A DNA stretch of 64,000 nt from an uncultured Prevotellaceae bacterium (GCA_902780635.1 CACZGH010000010.1:136694-200693); one strand, 5' to 3'; shown: positions 35,538 through 44,084, numbered from the stretch's first letter. The notes: generated by a model not told the origin, from the sequence alone. Made by a program: numbers and translations.

Positions 35538-36332
35538 ATGAGAAAAAGAATATACAACCTTATAGAACCTCGGAAGGATAGCCGCAATTCTATGCTTTAT
35601 GATGGTTTGATGCTAATAGCCATCATAACAGGAATACTTCCTCTTATGTTCAGGGAACAATATCGTATTTTTTGGTTCTTTGATTTATTTTCTGGCTGCT
35701 GTTTTATCGTTGATTATATATTGAGGTGGATAACTGCTGATTATAGAACTAACAGGAAGAACAAACTTGCTTTTATATTGTATCCTATAACACCGATGGC
35801 AATAATAGATTTATTGTCAATTTTACCTATAGTCAATCTTCTGAGTCCAACATTTAAAGTATTCCGTGTAACACGTCTTTTAAAAATTCTTCGTATCTTC
35901 AAGGCTATAAGATATTTTGAACCTTTGGAAACCATATTGGCCGTGATACGCAAACAATGGGTAATACTCCTCACTGTTCTCTCATTGGCTTTCTTTTATA
36001 TCTTTATAACAGCGTTGATTATGTTCAATGCCGAAGAAGATATCAATCCGGAAACAGGAGAATATTTGTTCAACAATTTTTTCGATGCTTTTTATTGGGC
36101 TGCTTGCACCCTTACCACAGTTGGTTATGGTGACTTATATCCTATCTCGAATACAGGGAGAGTTATCAGCATCATTTCTGCTATGGTAGGTATCGCCATC
36201 ATAGCATTGCCATCGGGAATTATAACGGCTGGATATATGGATGAACTCAGAATTAGGAAAGAAAAGAAAGAGGCAAAGAAAGGTAGGAATACGGAGAAAG
36301 AAGGACTATCTGTTGGGCATAAAGAAAAATAG
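35538..36332 (+). CDS. Voltage-gated-like potassium channel
   Basis: The 264-residue inner-membrane protein has six transmembrane segments. S4 (107-126) carries regularly spaced Arg/Lys (FKVFRVTRLLKILRIFKAIR). A pore loop holds the K+ selectivity filter TVGYGD (194-199), and a short charged cytoplasmic tail follows. The start MRKRIYNLIEPRK (ATG 35538) is 10 bases after the hxsC stop; an in-frame start inside hxsC is rejected. The tail lacks an RCK or cyclic-nucleotide domain. Co-transcription with the Hxs genes is likely from spacing and shared AT-rich composition, which hints at a functional link not described to my knowledge. Confidence 0.88.
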   Translation: MRKRIYNLIEPRKDSRNSMLYDGLMLIAIITGILPLMFREQYRIFWFFDLFSGCCFIVDYILRWITADYRTNRKNKLAFILYPITPMAIIDLLSILPIVNLLSPTFKVFRVTRLLKILRIFKAIRYFEPLETILAVIRKQWVILLTVLSLAFFYIFITALIMFNAEEDINPETGEYLFNNFFDAFYWAACTLTTVGYGDLYPISNTGRVISIISAMVGIAIIALPSGIITAGYMDELRIRKEKKEAKKGRNTEKEGLSVGHKEK

Positions 36333-36659
36333 CCTTCACCCCCAAATGCTCGATGTTTTGTAGATTTCTCCAAGATTCTCTAAAAACCTTTCAAAGGATT
36401 GGAGTGGCTTTGAAAGAATTTTGGAAAATGTCCAAGTATTTCAGAGAACACTCATAGTATTTCAAAGAAGCAAAGAAGCCCTGCCTGCATGATAATTATG
36501 TGGATACATAAGTTGAAGTAAGTTCAGGCTGTTAGTACTGTCGAAATCAGTCAGCAAGGGAAGAGAGGCGAATTTAGGCTATTATTAGCCTCCAAGCGGT
36601 CTTTCCGTCGGGGCAAATTCAGTCAAAGAGTTCTATCAAGCCGTGAGAGCAGCATGCTG
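36333..36659. other. Intergenic region with no recognised feature
   Basis: These 327 bases separate the potassium channel gene from the convergent membrane-protein gene. I see no convincing reading frame or strong hairpin. Loose repeats of TTTCAAAG and TATTTCAGAG-like words occur near 36,390-36,460. Confidence 0.5.
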
Positions 36660-37625
36660 TCAAACATGTGCCTCCCAATATGTATCTATAATGAGCAGTA
36701 TTTTGTCCTTTCCCTTCAGTTTTCGTTCTATGGTCTTGGTCTCAGTGTTCCAGAAAAAGTCAGTGAAAACCTCTTTGGCAAAATCAGCACATTGCTCCCG
36801 GCTCTTATCCAACAACATAAAGGCACTGACTATTTCGTAGAGTTTTTGTTGGGTGTATGGCGAGCCAATCCTACTGATGGCTTCTTTTGGGCCAGAAGTA
36901 TATCTATTGCGGAGAAACTTTTCCACACAAACCTTGATAGCCTCCTGCTGTGCCGGAGTGAATAGACTAATCTGGTCATAGAACCAAGGCAACACCTTAT
37001 CCTCAAAATCCCTCTGAATTTGTGTGGGCGCATCATACCTGACAAGTTTTTCCTGATCTTCCTCAAATGAAATTTCATCTTCAACATCAGCAGTAGGTGA
37101 GACATCGGCAAACTGCATATCAGCGGAAGAAACGACTTCTGGCGTGGCATCGGAAGGTGATACTTCATCATACAGCTCTAAAGCTGGAGTTTCCGTGACA
37201 GAAGGTTTCGTAGCAGCCACGTCAGTTGATGAAGAAACATTCACTTCGTCCTCATTCAATTCATCTGCTTGCCTTCCCGAATGTTTCAGTGAGTCTTCAA
37301 CCAAAGAGGATTCTTCCGCTCCATTTGGCACCATATCATTGGCCTCACTATTCTGATTGGGTTTTCTAAGGTCAAGGAATCCGATTCCGGCAATCATCAT
37401 CACGCCGATGAATGCCACAAACCTAAACCAATGCCACTCAGAAGAATAAGCATCATCGGCAAAAAGGGTTGGCTCCGCATCAAGCAATAGCAAAATGATA
37501 ATGAATGTGACACCAAAGCATATCCATTTCCTCCAAGGTGACTTGAAGAAATACATCGTCACTAAGAATACAATGAAGGCACAAACCTCAAACGCAAGAA
37601 GCAGTGGGTATGATAGGGTATACAT
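36660..37625 (-). CDS. Membrane protein of unknown function with acidic linker
   Basis: The 321-residue protein starts MYTLSYPLLLAFEVCAFIVF (ATG at 37625). It has three transmembrane segments in the first 90 residues. A long low-complexity Ser/Glu/Asp-rich linker (about 90-200) and a helical C-terminal domain (about 200-321, with DFEDKVLPWFYDQISLFTPAQ) follow. I do not recognise a family. It lies on the strand opposite to its neighbours within the accessory region. Confidence 0.7.
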   Translation of the reverse strand: MYTLSYPLLLAFEVCAFIVFLVTMYFFKSPWRKWICFGVTFIIILLLLDAEPTLFADDAYSSEWHWFRFVAFIGVMMIAGIGFLDLRKPNQNSEANDMVPNGAEESSLVEDSLKHSGRQADELNEDEVNVSSSTDVAATKPSVTETPALELYDEVSPSDATPEVVSSADMQFADVSPTADVEDEISFEEDQEKLVRYDAPTQIQRDFEDKVLPWFYDQISLFTPAQQEAIKVCVEKFLRNRYTSGPKEAISRIGSPYTQQKLYEIVSAFMLLDKSREQCADFAKEVFTDFFWNTETKTIERKLKGKDKILLIIDTYWEAHV

Positions 37626-37655
37626 GATCTTTCTATTTGTTATCCTTTTAGAATG

Positions 37656-37663
37656 CAAATGTA
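37656..37663 (-). promoter_or_regulatory. -7 element for the membrane-protein gene
   Basis: The minus strand reads TACATTTG, a TAnnTTTG match, 31 bases before the start codon at 37625. Confidence 0.45.
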
Positions 37664-37882
37664 CAAAAAAGGAACGGTGGTCGGAAAAAACATAGGTATT
37701 ATTATAGTTAAAGTGATATAAAAATCATCCATAACAAAAGAATCCTATGCAAGCTGCATCATAAAATATAATCTATTCAGTTATACAAAGCTTCAGGTAG
37801 TAGACAAGTTGACAAATGTTAAAAATGGCGGTTACAAAGCAGATTATCACCCCCAAAGCTTTGATGATTCAAATTTAATTGC

Positions 37883-37890
37883 TATTTTTG
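37883..37890 (+). promoter_or_regulatory. -7 element for the RloA/RloB pair
   Basis: TATTTTTG matches TAnnTTTG and lies 28 bases before the ATPase start at 37918. Confidence 0.45.
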
Positions 37891-37917
37891 CAGAAATCCT
37901 ACAAAATTACGGCTAAA

Positions 37918-39147
37918 ATGATACTTAAAATCGAATTTGAAAATTTTTTCTCTATCCGAGATAGCGTGAGGATTGATTTCAGAGCTGCGAGCATCAACAC
38001 GGCTCTTGCCAGAGAGTTGAGTCATAATGTAATGGAGTGGAAAGGTGTGCCTGTCCTAAAAACTGTTGGGTTGTTTGGTCCGAATGCTTCGGGCAAGTCA
38101 AATATCCTAAAAGCCATTACTTTTTGTTGTAGAATGATTCTAGATTCATATCTCCACAACGAGGGTGTGACTTTTAATTTTGAACCATTCAAATTCGATG
38201 GATGGCAGAAAAAACCAAGTAAATTCTTGATTGATTTTGTTTGCGAAGACGTGGAATATGAATATTCCTTTGAACTGACTCGTGAGCGTATTCTCAGTGA
38301 AAGTCTGTACTATTATCCCGTTGGCAGGAGGGCCAAGGTATTTGTCCGAGATGCTAATGGCAAATACAGTTTTGGTACCGGAGTCATGGTAAAACCTTCA
38401 GATGTTGTCACTAATACTAGCGAGAAGAAACTTTTCCTTAGCTGTGCAAGTTCTATGAATCGTGATATTGCTCAAAAGCTATATCGTTATTTCATGAATC
38501 AATTCCTTTTGGGGCTTGTAAATGTAAATGACATGATGGTATTGGATAGTTTCAATGCCTACAAGAAGGTGATACTCAAAGCACTTGAAATATGTGATAC
38601 GGATATTACGGATATTGAGGCACGGAAAGAGCAAATGCCAGCTCCAATCATTGTGCCAGGACAAGCAGAACTTTCATATAAGTTGGTGGATATACTTCGA
38701 TTCAAGACGTTCCATCGCAACCAAAAAAATATCATGTTCGACATGGATATGGAAGAATCCAACGGTACTAGAAAACTGTTCCAGATTCTGATACGACTCT
38801 TGGATGTGGTAAAGAACAAGAAGAGTATTATGATGGACGAGTTTGATATGGGACTTCACACTCGTCTGGCTGATTTTATCCTCGACTTGATTCATGCTTC
38901 AGAGAGCAGTCAGTTATTGTTCACATCCCATAACACAAATCTCATCGATGTCAAAAGGCTAAGACGTGACCAAATTGTGTTTGTCAATAAGTCCGAACAG
39001 GGAACGACGGAGGTGTATTCTTTATACGACTTCAAGGATTTCCGGGAGAACATGGATGCCGAAAAGGGATATATACAAGGACGTTTTGATGCCGTTCCTT
39101 ATGTTGATTCATCAGTATCAAGTATCAAACAATTATTAGAAGGTTGA
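37918..39147 (+). CDS. RloA-like AAA ATPase (AbiLi-type defence ATPase)
   Basis: The 409-residue ABC/SMC-type ATPase starts MILKIEFENFFSIRDSVRIDF. Walker A is GPNASGKS (54-61). Walker B lies in KSIMMDEFDMGLHTRLADF, followed by LLFTSHNTNLID. The N-terminal FENFFSIRD pattern and the pairing with a RloB protein fit the RloA/RloB (AbiLi/AbiLii-like) abortive-infection modules. It overlaps the RloB gene region closely, the next ATG being three bases past its stop. Defence function is inferred from the family. Confidence 0.86.
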   Translation: MILKIEFENFFSIRDSVRIDFRAASINTALARELSHNVMEWKGVPVLKTVGLFGPNASGKSNILKAITFCCRMILDSYLHNEGVTFNFEPFKFDGWQKKPSKFLIDFVCEDVEYEYSFELTRERILSESLYYYPVGRRAKVFVRDANGKYSFGTGVMVKPSDVVTNTSEKKLFLSCASSMNRDIAQKLYRYFMNQFLLGLVNVNDMMVLDSFNAYKKVILKALEICDTDITDIEARKEQMPAPIIVPGQAELSYKLVDILRFKTFHRNQKNIMFDMDMEESNGTRKLFQILIRLLDVVKNKKSIMMDEFDMGLHTRLADFILDLIHASESSQLLFTSHNTNLIDVKRLRRDQIVFVNKSEQGTTEVYSLYDFKDFRENMDAEKGYIQGRFDAVPYVDSSVSSIKQLLEG

Positions 39148-39149
39148 TT

Positions 39150-39731
39150 ATGACAAGCAAAAGAGAACCATCTCCATCCCTGCGGATGAGAAAGATCGCT
39201 CTCGTCATTTGCGAGGGCGAGACAGAGGTCTGTTATATCAACCTTTTGAAAAAGTGGTACAAGTCACCTATCAGAATTGTATCGCACATTGAAGGAACAA
39301 AGATTACTCCATCGTTGGTTGAGAAGCGTACAAAGGAACTCAAAATCTCACAATGGGATAAGGTGCATACATTTCTAATGTACGATATGGATGTACAAGC
39401 CATCAACGAGAAACTGCGTAAGTGTAAGGCAGAAATGCTGCTAAGTAATCCTTGCTTTGAAATATGGTTGTTGCTCCATGCCAAAGACCAGAGGACTGCC
39501 ATCGAAACAGACGCCCTCGTCAAAGAATTGAAGAAAAGTGCACCTGTATGGAAAAACTATTCTAAGTCAGCCTTCACCGACACTCAAAAGTCTTTCTTGA
39601 ACGACAAAACAGATATTGCAGTTGCAAGAGCAAAGAATTTACGTGAATTCCATAATCCATCTACTGGCATATACAAATTGATTGAAATGTTGAAAGAGGA
39701 TGTACGTCAATTAGCTGAAAGCGAGGAATAG
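39150..39731 (+). CDS. RloB family protein
   Basis: The 193-residue soluble protein has the RloB signature: IALVICEGETEVCYINLLKKW near the N-terminus (acidic E22/E24), VHTFLMYDMDV in the middle, and NPCFEIWLLLHAKD. RloB is a TOPRIM-like partner of the upstream ATPase and the likely effector nuclease. The ATG at 39150 follows the ATPase stop (39145-39147); a TTG two codons earlier would overlap. It is the second, independent ATPase-plus-TOPRIM-type pair in this window. Confidence 0.86.
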   Translation: MTSKREPSPSLRMRKIALVICEGETEVCYINLLKKWYKSPIRIVSHIEGTKITPSLVEKRTKELKISQWDKVHTFLMYDMDVQAINEKLRKCKAEMLLSNPCFEIWLLLHAKDQRTAIETDALVKELKKSAPVWKNYSKSAFTDTQKSFLNDKTDIAVARAKNLREFHNPSTGIYKLIEMLKEDVRQLAESEE

Positions 39732-39824
39732 TTTTGTTGGGGGACAAGCCCCATCGTCTAACAAGTTTTTCGCTATTTCCACATTGTAGAACCAATCTTA
39801 AACAAGAAAAAGTAGCAAGGACTA

Positions 39825-39840
39825 TTTTTTTTTGGGGGGG
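39825..39840. repeat. T9-G7 homopolymer junction
   Basis: Nine T residues are followed directly by seven G residues, 34 bases before the start of the HEPN-motif gene at 39874. Such tracts can slip during replication and alter promoter spacing or frame. A TTG-started extension of the gene would begin at 39832 within the tract. Confidence 0.6.
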
Positions 39841-39873
39841 TATTTTGCCGAATTAATTAAACAACATTTAATT

Positions 39874-40836
39874 ATGGAGAATTATAAGAATTCTATTGCT
39901 CATTTTATTGAGTTGGAAAATAGATATGCAGTAGATGCTAGATTATTAGGACATAGAATTAGGATCAATATATCTGAGGATTATTATTTACGCTTAATCA
40001 TTCCCTCTCTTGTTATTAAAAATCGATGTCCAGAAATAGAGGTTCCCGGAATAATGAAAAAGTACAACGCAGATTTAAGTGATTGGGGCACGGTGAAATC
40101 ATATGTTAATCTAGATGATATAGATAGAATGGATGTGTGGATTTCTGCTGTGGTTGTTGAATGTTTTAGTAATGATGGCGGCAACCTCCCCAAATCTGGT
40201 ATTATACAAACTAAAGCTAAGAAAGTTATTCACTCTCTTCAAATAATTAACCCTGATGCGATTCGTGTTCCTTTAGATGAGTTTAAAGATGATTTGTGTG
40301 AAGTAAAGATGTCTGTTTATTTATCTGAAGGAGATGTGGCTCGGCCTGAGATAAAATGTGCGATGGTATTTGATGATAGAAAAGGGAAACTATCGATAAC
40401 CGACATTAAAAATGCTTTTCGTAATGCATATAATCCTATTTCAGCACCATATGAAATGCTTAATAATGCTCGAATAAATTTTGTTTATCATGATACTAGA
40501 GCAACAGTTCTTAACTGTGCAACTGCAATTGAGGTGATGCTCAAAAGGATGGTATCTGCTTATCTTAAGGAAAATGATATACCACAAGCACTTTGTAACT
40601 ACGTATTAAAACAAGCAGATGGTTTTGAAAAATTGGTTGATCTATGTAAGAAACTCGGCATTTGTCTTGCAGGAATGCCTAATATTAGAGACTTCGTCAT
40701 GAAGATTAGAAATCGTGTGATTCATGGTGGTTATATACCTTCAAATGAAGAATCACAAGTTGCCTATAACAACACCAGGGAGGCTCTAAAAACACTGAAC
40801 GTACCAATGTTTGAATTGAATGACGAGGATAATTAA
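39874..40836 (+). CDS. Protein of unknown function with HEPN-like C-terminal motif
   Basis: The 320-residue soluble protein starts MENYKNSIAHFIELENRYAV. The N-terminal two thirds is beta-rich and unrecognised. The C-terminal part is helical and contains FVMKIRNRVIHGGYIP, an R-x4-H motif like that of HEPN ribonucleases, preceded by an ATAIEVMLKRMVSAYL helix typical of HEPN/Apea-type domains. It directly follows RloAB in an AT-rich context, so it may be a third defence gene, but this is inference. A longer start from the G tract is possible. Confidence 0.65.
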   Translation: MENYKNSIAHFIELENRYAVDARLLGHRIRINISEDYYLRLIIPSLVIKNRCPEIEVPGIMKKYNADLSDWGTVKSYVNLDDIDRMDVWISAVVVECFSNDGGNLPKSGIIQTKAKKVIHSLQIINPDAIRVPLDEFKDDLCEVKMSVYLSEGDVARPEIKCAMVFDDRKGKLSITDIKNAFRNAYNPISAPYEMLNNARINFVYHDTRATVLNCATAIEVMLKRMVSAYLKENDIPQALCNYVLKQADGFEKLVDLCKKLGICLAGMPNIRDFVMKIRNRVIHGGYIPSNEESQVAYNNTREALKTLNVPMFELNDEDN

Positions 40837-40842
40837 AAGATT

Positions 40843-41219
40843 ATGATAGACATAGATACTGATAAGTTTGAGTATAATCTAACTGGATTGTATTGGTATT
40901 ATATAGAAAATAAGGGTTGGACTCCGTCAGGAATATATGTATTCCTGCCAAATCGAAGTCGCCGAAATGGACATAACGATTCATTTGTCCTTTCTTGCAG
41001 AAATATGGTAAAGCGAAATGGCTTGATCTTGAAAAAAATAAAGGAAATCATTTATCCTCAAAACAACTGAGGAAATACCTTAATGCTCCTAGAAAAGAAG
41101 AAATACTTAAGATAGAATGCCTAAGAAATAACATATACTATATGATTGGTGATGCATATCAAGCCAACTGTGAAGTTATAAACAAGGCTTTGGTTATAGG
41201 AGAAGATGGAGAGATATAA
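40843..41219 (+). CDS. Two overlapping small reading frames, possibly one frameshifted gene
   Basis: Frame A (40843-41070, MIDIDTDKFEYNLTGLYWYY..., 75 codons) begins 6 bases after the HEPN-motif gene stop. Frame B (about 40995-41219, QKYGKAKWLDLEKNKGNHL...) continues in another frame to 41219. Frame B reads like ordinary soluble protein and has no good start of its own, so one original gene with a frameshift near 41,000 is plausible. No family recognised. Confidence 0.4.
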
Positions 41220-41475
41220 GGTTTGCTGAAAGGACGGAATAAAGGGCAGAACAAAGGGCAAAGAAAGGCACTTTTGCCTATTGTAAATCTACATAACAAA
41301 TTGAAATTCAATCATTATGAAAGGGCAGAACTAAGGGCAGAATGATTGGTGTAAAACGAAACATATTAAAGACGAGAATCTCGATGATCGGTACCAGACC
41401 ATATGTGCTTTTTGGGCTTGATGCACTCTTATCGTTACTTATCCCCACATATCATTTGTTATCAAAATTTTGCGG
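41220..41475. other. Decayed sequence with AAGGGCAGAA repeats
   Basis: Short direct repeats of AAGGGCAGAA/AAGGGCAAAG occur at 41237-41265 and again near 41322-41341. A frame reading LKGRNKGQNKGQRKALLPIV can be followed for about 40 codons, resembling the GQ-rich tails of Bacteroidota ATP-binding proteins. It has no start and is probably a gene remnant. Confidence 0.35.
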
Positions 41476-41546
41476 CATATTTGCGACACGTCTTTGTAAC
41501 CAACTGATTATCAGTCAATGCTGATTTTGAGGAGGTCAAATAAGGT
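41476..41546 (+). other. Putative attachment junction carrying a second dnaK end (site 2)
   Basis: The 71-base block runs CATATTTG-N9-TTTGTAAC-N3-CTGA-N-TATCA, then codons for ADFEEVK-stop, ending GGAGGTCAAATAAGGT. It is colinear without gaps with 43695-43765. The encoded peptide end is identical to that of DnaK, but five codons differ synonymously from the resident gene, as expected for a dnaK end brought in from, or left by, a different lineage. Interpreted as a right attachment site. Confidence 0.65.
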
Positions 41547-41568
41547 AGTGTTTTAAGAACAACTATAG

Positions 41569-41604
41569 AAAGTGGTGTAACTCATGCAGTTGCACCACTT
41601 TTTT
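41569..41604 (+). terminator. Duplicate of the dnaK terminator
   Basis: The hairpin AAGTGGTGTAAC / GTTGCACCACTT with loop TCATGCA plus a T run is identical over 35 bases to the dnaK terminator at 31640-31674. It follows the second dnaK-end copy at a similar spacing. Confidence 0.85.
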
Positions 41605-41636
41605 GTTTTTTCCTTTCTTTTTTTCGCTTTTTTCCT

Positions 41637-41644
41637 TATATTTG
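41637..41644 (+). promoter_or_regulatory. -7 element before the AlbA_2 gene
   Basis: TATATTTG matches TAnnTTTG, about 120 bases before the start at 41764. The same element is at a comparable place after the first terminator (31724). Confidence 0.45.
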
Positions 41645-41763
41645 CACACAACAAAGTAGTTGACATGATTGGACATAAATAATGAAATACCAAAAGCACA
41701 TGAGAAAAGGTATTATTTGTTTAGAAACAGATTGTCAAATAACAAAAAGTAATCAGCTCCAAA

Positions 41764-43643
41764 ATGAAACGAACATACGAATACGACGACATACGTCCAG
41801 TACTTGAACGACTGATTGCAGACAAGGAATCTGGTGAGGTAGAATTCAAGTCTTCGAAGGGTGGGTTCCCTCAGACATTCTGGCAGACATACTCGTCGTT
41901 TGCCAACACCAATGGTGGAACTATCATCTTCGGAGTGAAGGAGAAAGACGGTAAGTTCTTCTTGGATGGCATCACTAAGGAGCAGGCGGAGAAATACAAG
42001 CGCGATTTCTTCAACAATTTGCACAGCAAGCAGAATGTGAACATCCCGTTACTCAACGAGCAGGATGTGCAGATTGTAGGTTTCGATGGCACGTATTTCC
42101 TGTTTTCTACATCCCAAGGGTGAACATCAATCTCAGACCCGTGTTCTGCGGCCTCGACCCTTATACGGGAACCTACCGTCGCGACCTTGATGGCGACTAT
42201 CATTGCTCACGTGAGGAAATCAACAGTATGTATGCCGATGCCAACCTGGCGAGTCCTGTTGACGGAAGAATCCTGAAAAATTACAGCAAAGAGGACTTGG
42301 ATGGAGAGTCGATTAAGCAATATCGGCGGTTGTTTGAAAGTGCTAATCCTGACCACGTGTGGATTTCCCTTCCAGAAGATGAGTTCTTGGAGAAAATCAA
42401 TGTATTCAGAACAGACAGGAAAACTGGTGAGAAAGGACTGACGTATGCAGGGCTGCTGATGTTTGGCACCTACAGTGCCATTATGGATGAGAATCCCAAC
42501 TTCTTCCCCGATTATCAGGAGATAGAGAATCCCAAGGACAGGTGGATTAACAGAATCTATCCTGATGGCAATTGGGAGTCGAACCTTTTCCAATTCTATC
42601 GCAGGATTTTGCCCATCCTTCAGGGATTCCTACCCAAACCTTTCCGCTTAGAAGGCAACCAACGCATCAATGATACGCCAGCACACGTTGCCGTGAGAGA
42701 AGCGCTGACCAACTTATGCATCCATGCCGACCACACGGAGAATGCCACGCTGAACGTCTACAAGTATCCCAACAAGATTGTGTTCTCCAATCCCGGCACG
42801 ATGCTGATATCCCCTGCTCAATACTACAAGGGTGGTGAAAGTATTTGCCGCAACAAATACCTTCAGACAATGTTTATGTTTCTTGGTTCATCAGAGAAAG
42901 CTGGCAGCGGAACCGACAAAATCCTTCATGGATGGGAAAAACAGAATTGGAAGAAACCTTACATCATGGAGAGAAACCGTCCGAACAAAGTGGTGCTCAC
43001 TATGCCGCTTGAATCACTAATGGACGGGCATGTCATCGAGGCTTTGAATCTTCAATTCGGCAAGAAAATGGAGGGATTATCTCGTCAACAACTTACAGTA
43101 CTCGCTTTGGCTTATAGCGAAGAGGAAATTACCAACGAGAGATTACAACATGTGTTGGATATGCATAGGGCTGATATCACCACGATGTTGAGTGACATGT
43201 GCGCCCAGCAACTATTGGAATCATATGGATATGGAAGGGGAACGAAGTACCATGTTTATGGAATAAATATTGGAGTGCCGAGAAGCAATATGGCACTTAA
43301 TATGGATACTTCCGAAGGTAATATGGATAGTTCGTCAGCAAATATGGCACTTAATATGGACACCTCTGGAGCAAATATGGATAGTTCTTTAGCAAATATG
43401 GAAAGCAAAGGAGAGAAAAGGGCTCTTCCTAAAAAATACAGCAAAGAGCTATTAAGAGAATTGATAGTAGCATTCTGCAAAGAATGGCGAACAGCTGATG
43501 AAATAGCTACTCAGATAAGCCGTGATACAAAATACATTAAGAACTTCGTTCTTCCTCAAATGGCAGATGTTTTGGAAAAGATGTATGAAAACATCCCCCA
43601 TCATCCCAGGCAAAAATACAGGGCAAGGCAAAAAGAAGAGTGA
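41764..43643 (+). pseudogene. Frameshifted AlbA_2/Schlafen-type ATP-binding protein
   Basis: The first frame (41764-42123) encodes an N-terminal AlbA_2 domain (ESGEVEFKSSKGGFPQTFWQ ... NTNGGTIIFGVKEKDGK). It then shifts at about 42,090-42,103, giving a stop at 42121. The other frame, read upstream of 42120, gives VFYIPRVNINLRPVFC, the expected continuation, and runs to 43643 with HATPase-like DTPAHVAVREALTNLCIHADH and GSGTDKI. One missing base in TTTCCTGTTTTC explains it. Intact length would be about 625 residues. An 18-residue repeat (NMALNMDTS...) occurs at 43287-43340 and 43341-43394. Family members act as ATP-dependent regulators or in defence; a sequencing error or programmed shift cannot be excluded. 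Confidence 0.8.
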
Positions 43644-43694
43644 CTCTTATCGATAGTTGTCGTCTTCTTATCTTTCCCCTGCTTGTATCTGTAC

Positions 43695-43765
43695 CATATT
43701 TGTACCATGGATTTGTAACGCTCTGAATATCAACCTGTGTTATCTTCGTGGAGGTCAAATAAGGT
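43695..43765 (+). other. Putative attachment junction (site 3)
   Basis: This 71-base block is colinear with 41476-41546. It shares CATATTTG, TTTGTAAC at the same spacing, CTGA-N-TATCA, and the 16-base end GGAGGTCAAATAAGGT. The end still reads F-V-E-V-K-stop, a degenerate dnaK C-terminus. It marks the right edge of the accessory region. Confidence 0.6.
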
Positions 43766-43797
43766 GCAGAAGTAAAGACATAACAAAACACTACAGA

Positions 43798-43830
43798 AAT
43801 GGCGTGTAGCTCAATGAGTTACACGCCATT
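43798..43830 (+). terminator. Hairpin terminator after the third junction
   Basis: The stem AATGGCGTGTAGCTC / GAGTTACACGCCATT (15 pairs, one G-U) with loop AAT follows the third dnaK-end-like junction. It occupies the position held by the dnaK terminator at the other two sites, but the sequence differs. Confidence 0.75.
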
Positions 43831-44076
43831 TGCATTTTATGGGCTCATATTTTCTAATCGTCGAGATACTGATATTCTTGACTATTGACAGTGTAAATCA
43901 AAAGCTTTATCAGACAATTAACCCGACTATACATTTTATACTTTGATATGCGGTAAATAGCCCTTGATGCGACAGATATGACGTGGCTCCTCTTGAATGT
44001 CGCAATATTAAGCCCATGTCGTAACGAGAAGAGAAGAAATACAAGAAAAAATGATGCATGAGGATAAAATGTGACT

Positions 44077-44084
44077 TATCTTTG
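44077..44084 (+). promoter_or_regulatory. -7 element before the PepSY-like genes
   Basis: TATCTTTG matches TAnnTTTG, about 93 bases before the start at 44177. The rest of the 43831-44176 gap holds no reading frame I trust. Confidence 0.5.

Noticed and set aside
41342-41524. A 60-codon frame overlapping the second junction
   Set aside because: It runs into the conserved junction block, has no domain and is best explained by chance in AT-rich DNA.
43287-43403. Direct repeats as a possible CRISPR array
   Set aside because: The units are in-frame coding repeats of 54 bases with no unique spacers and no cas genes.
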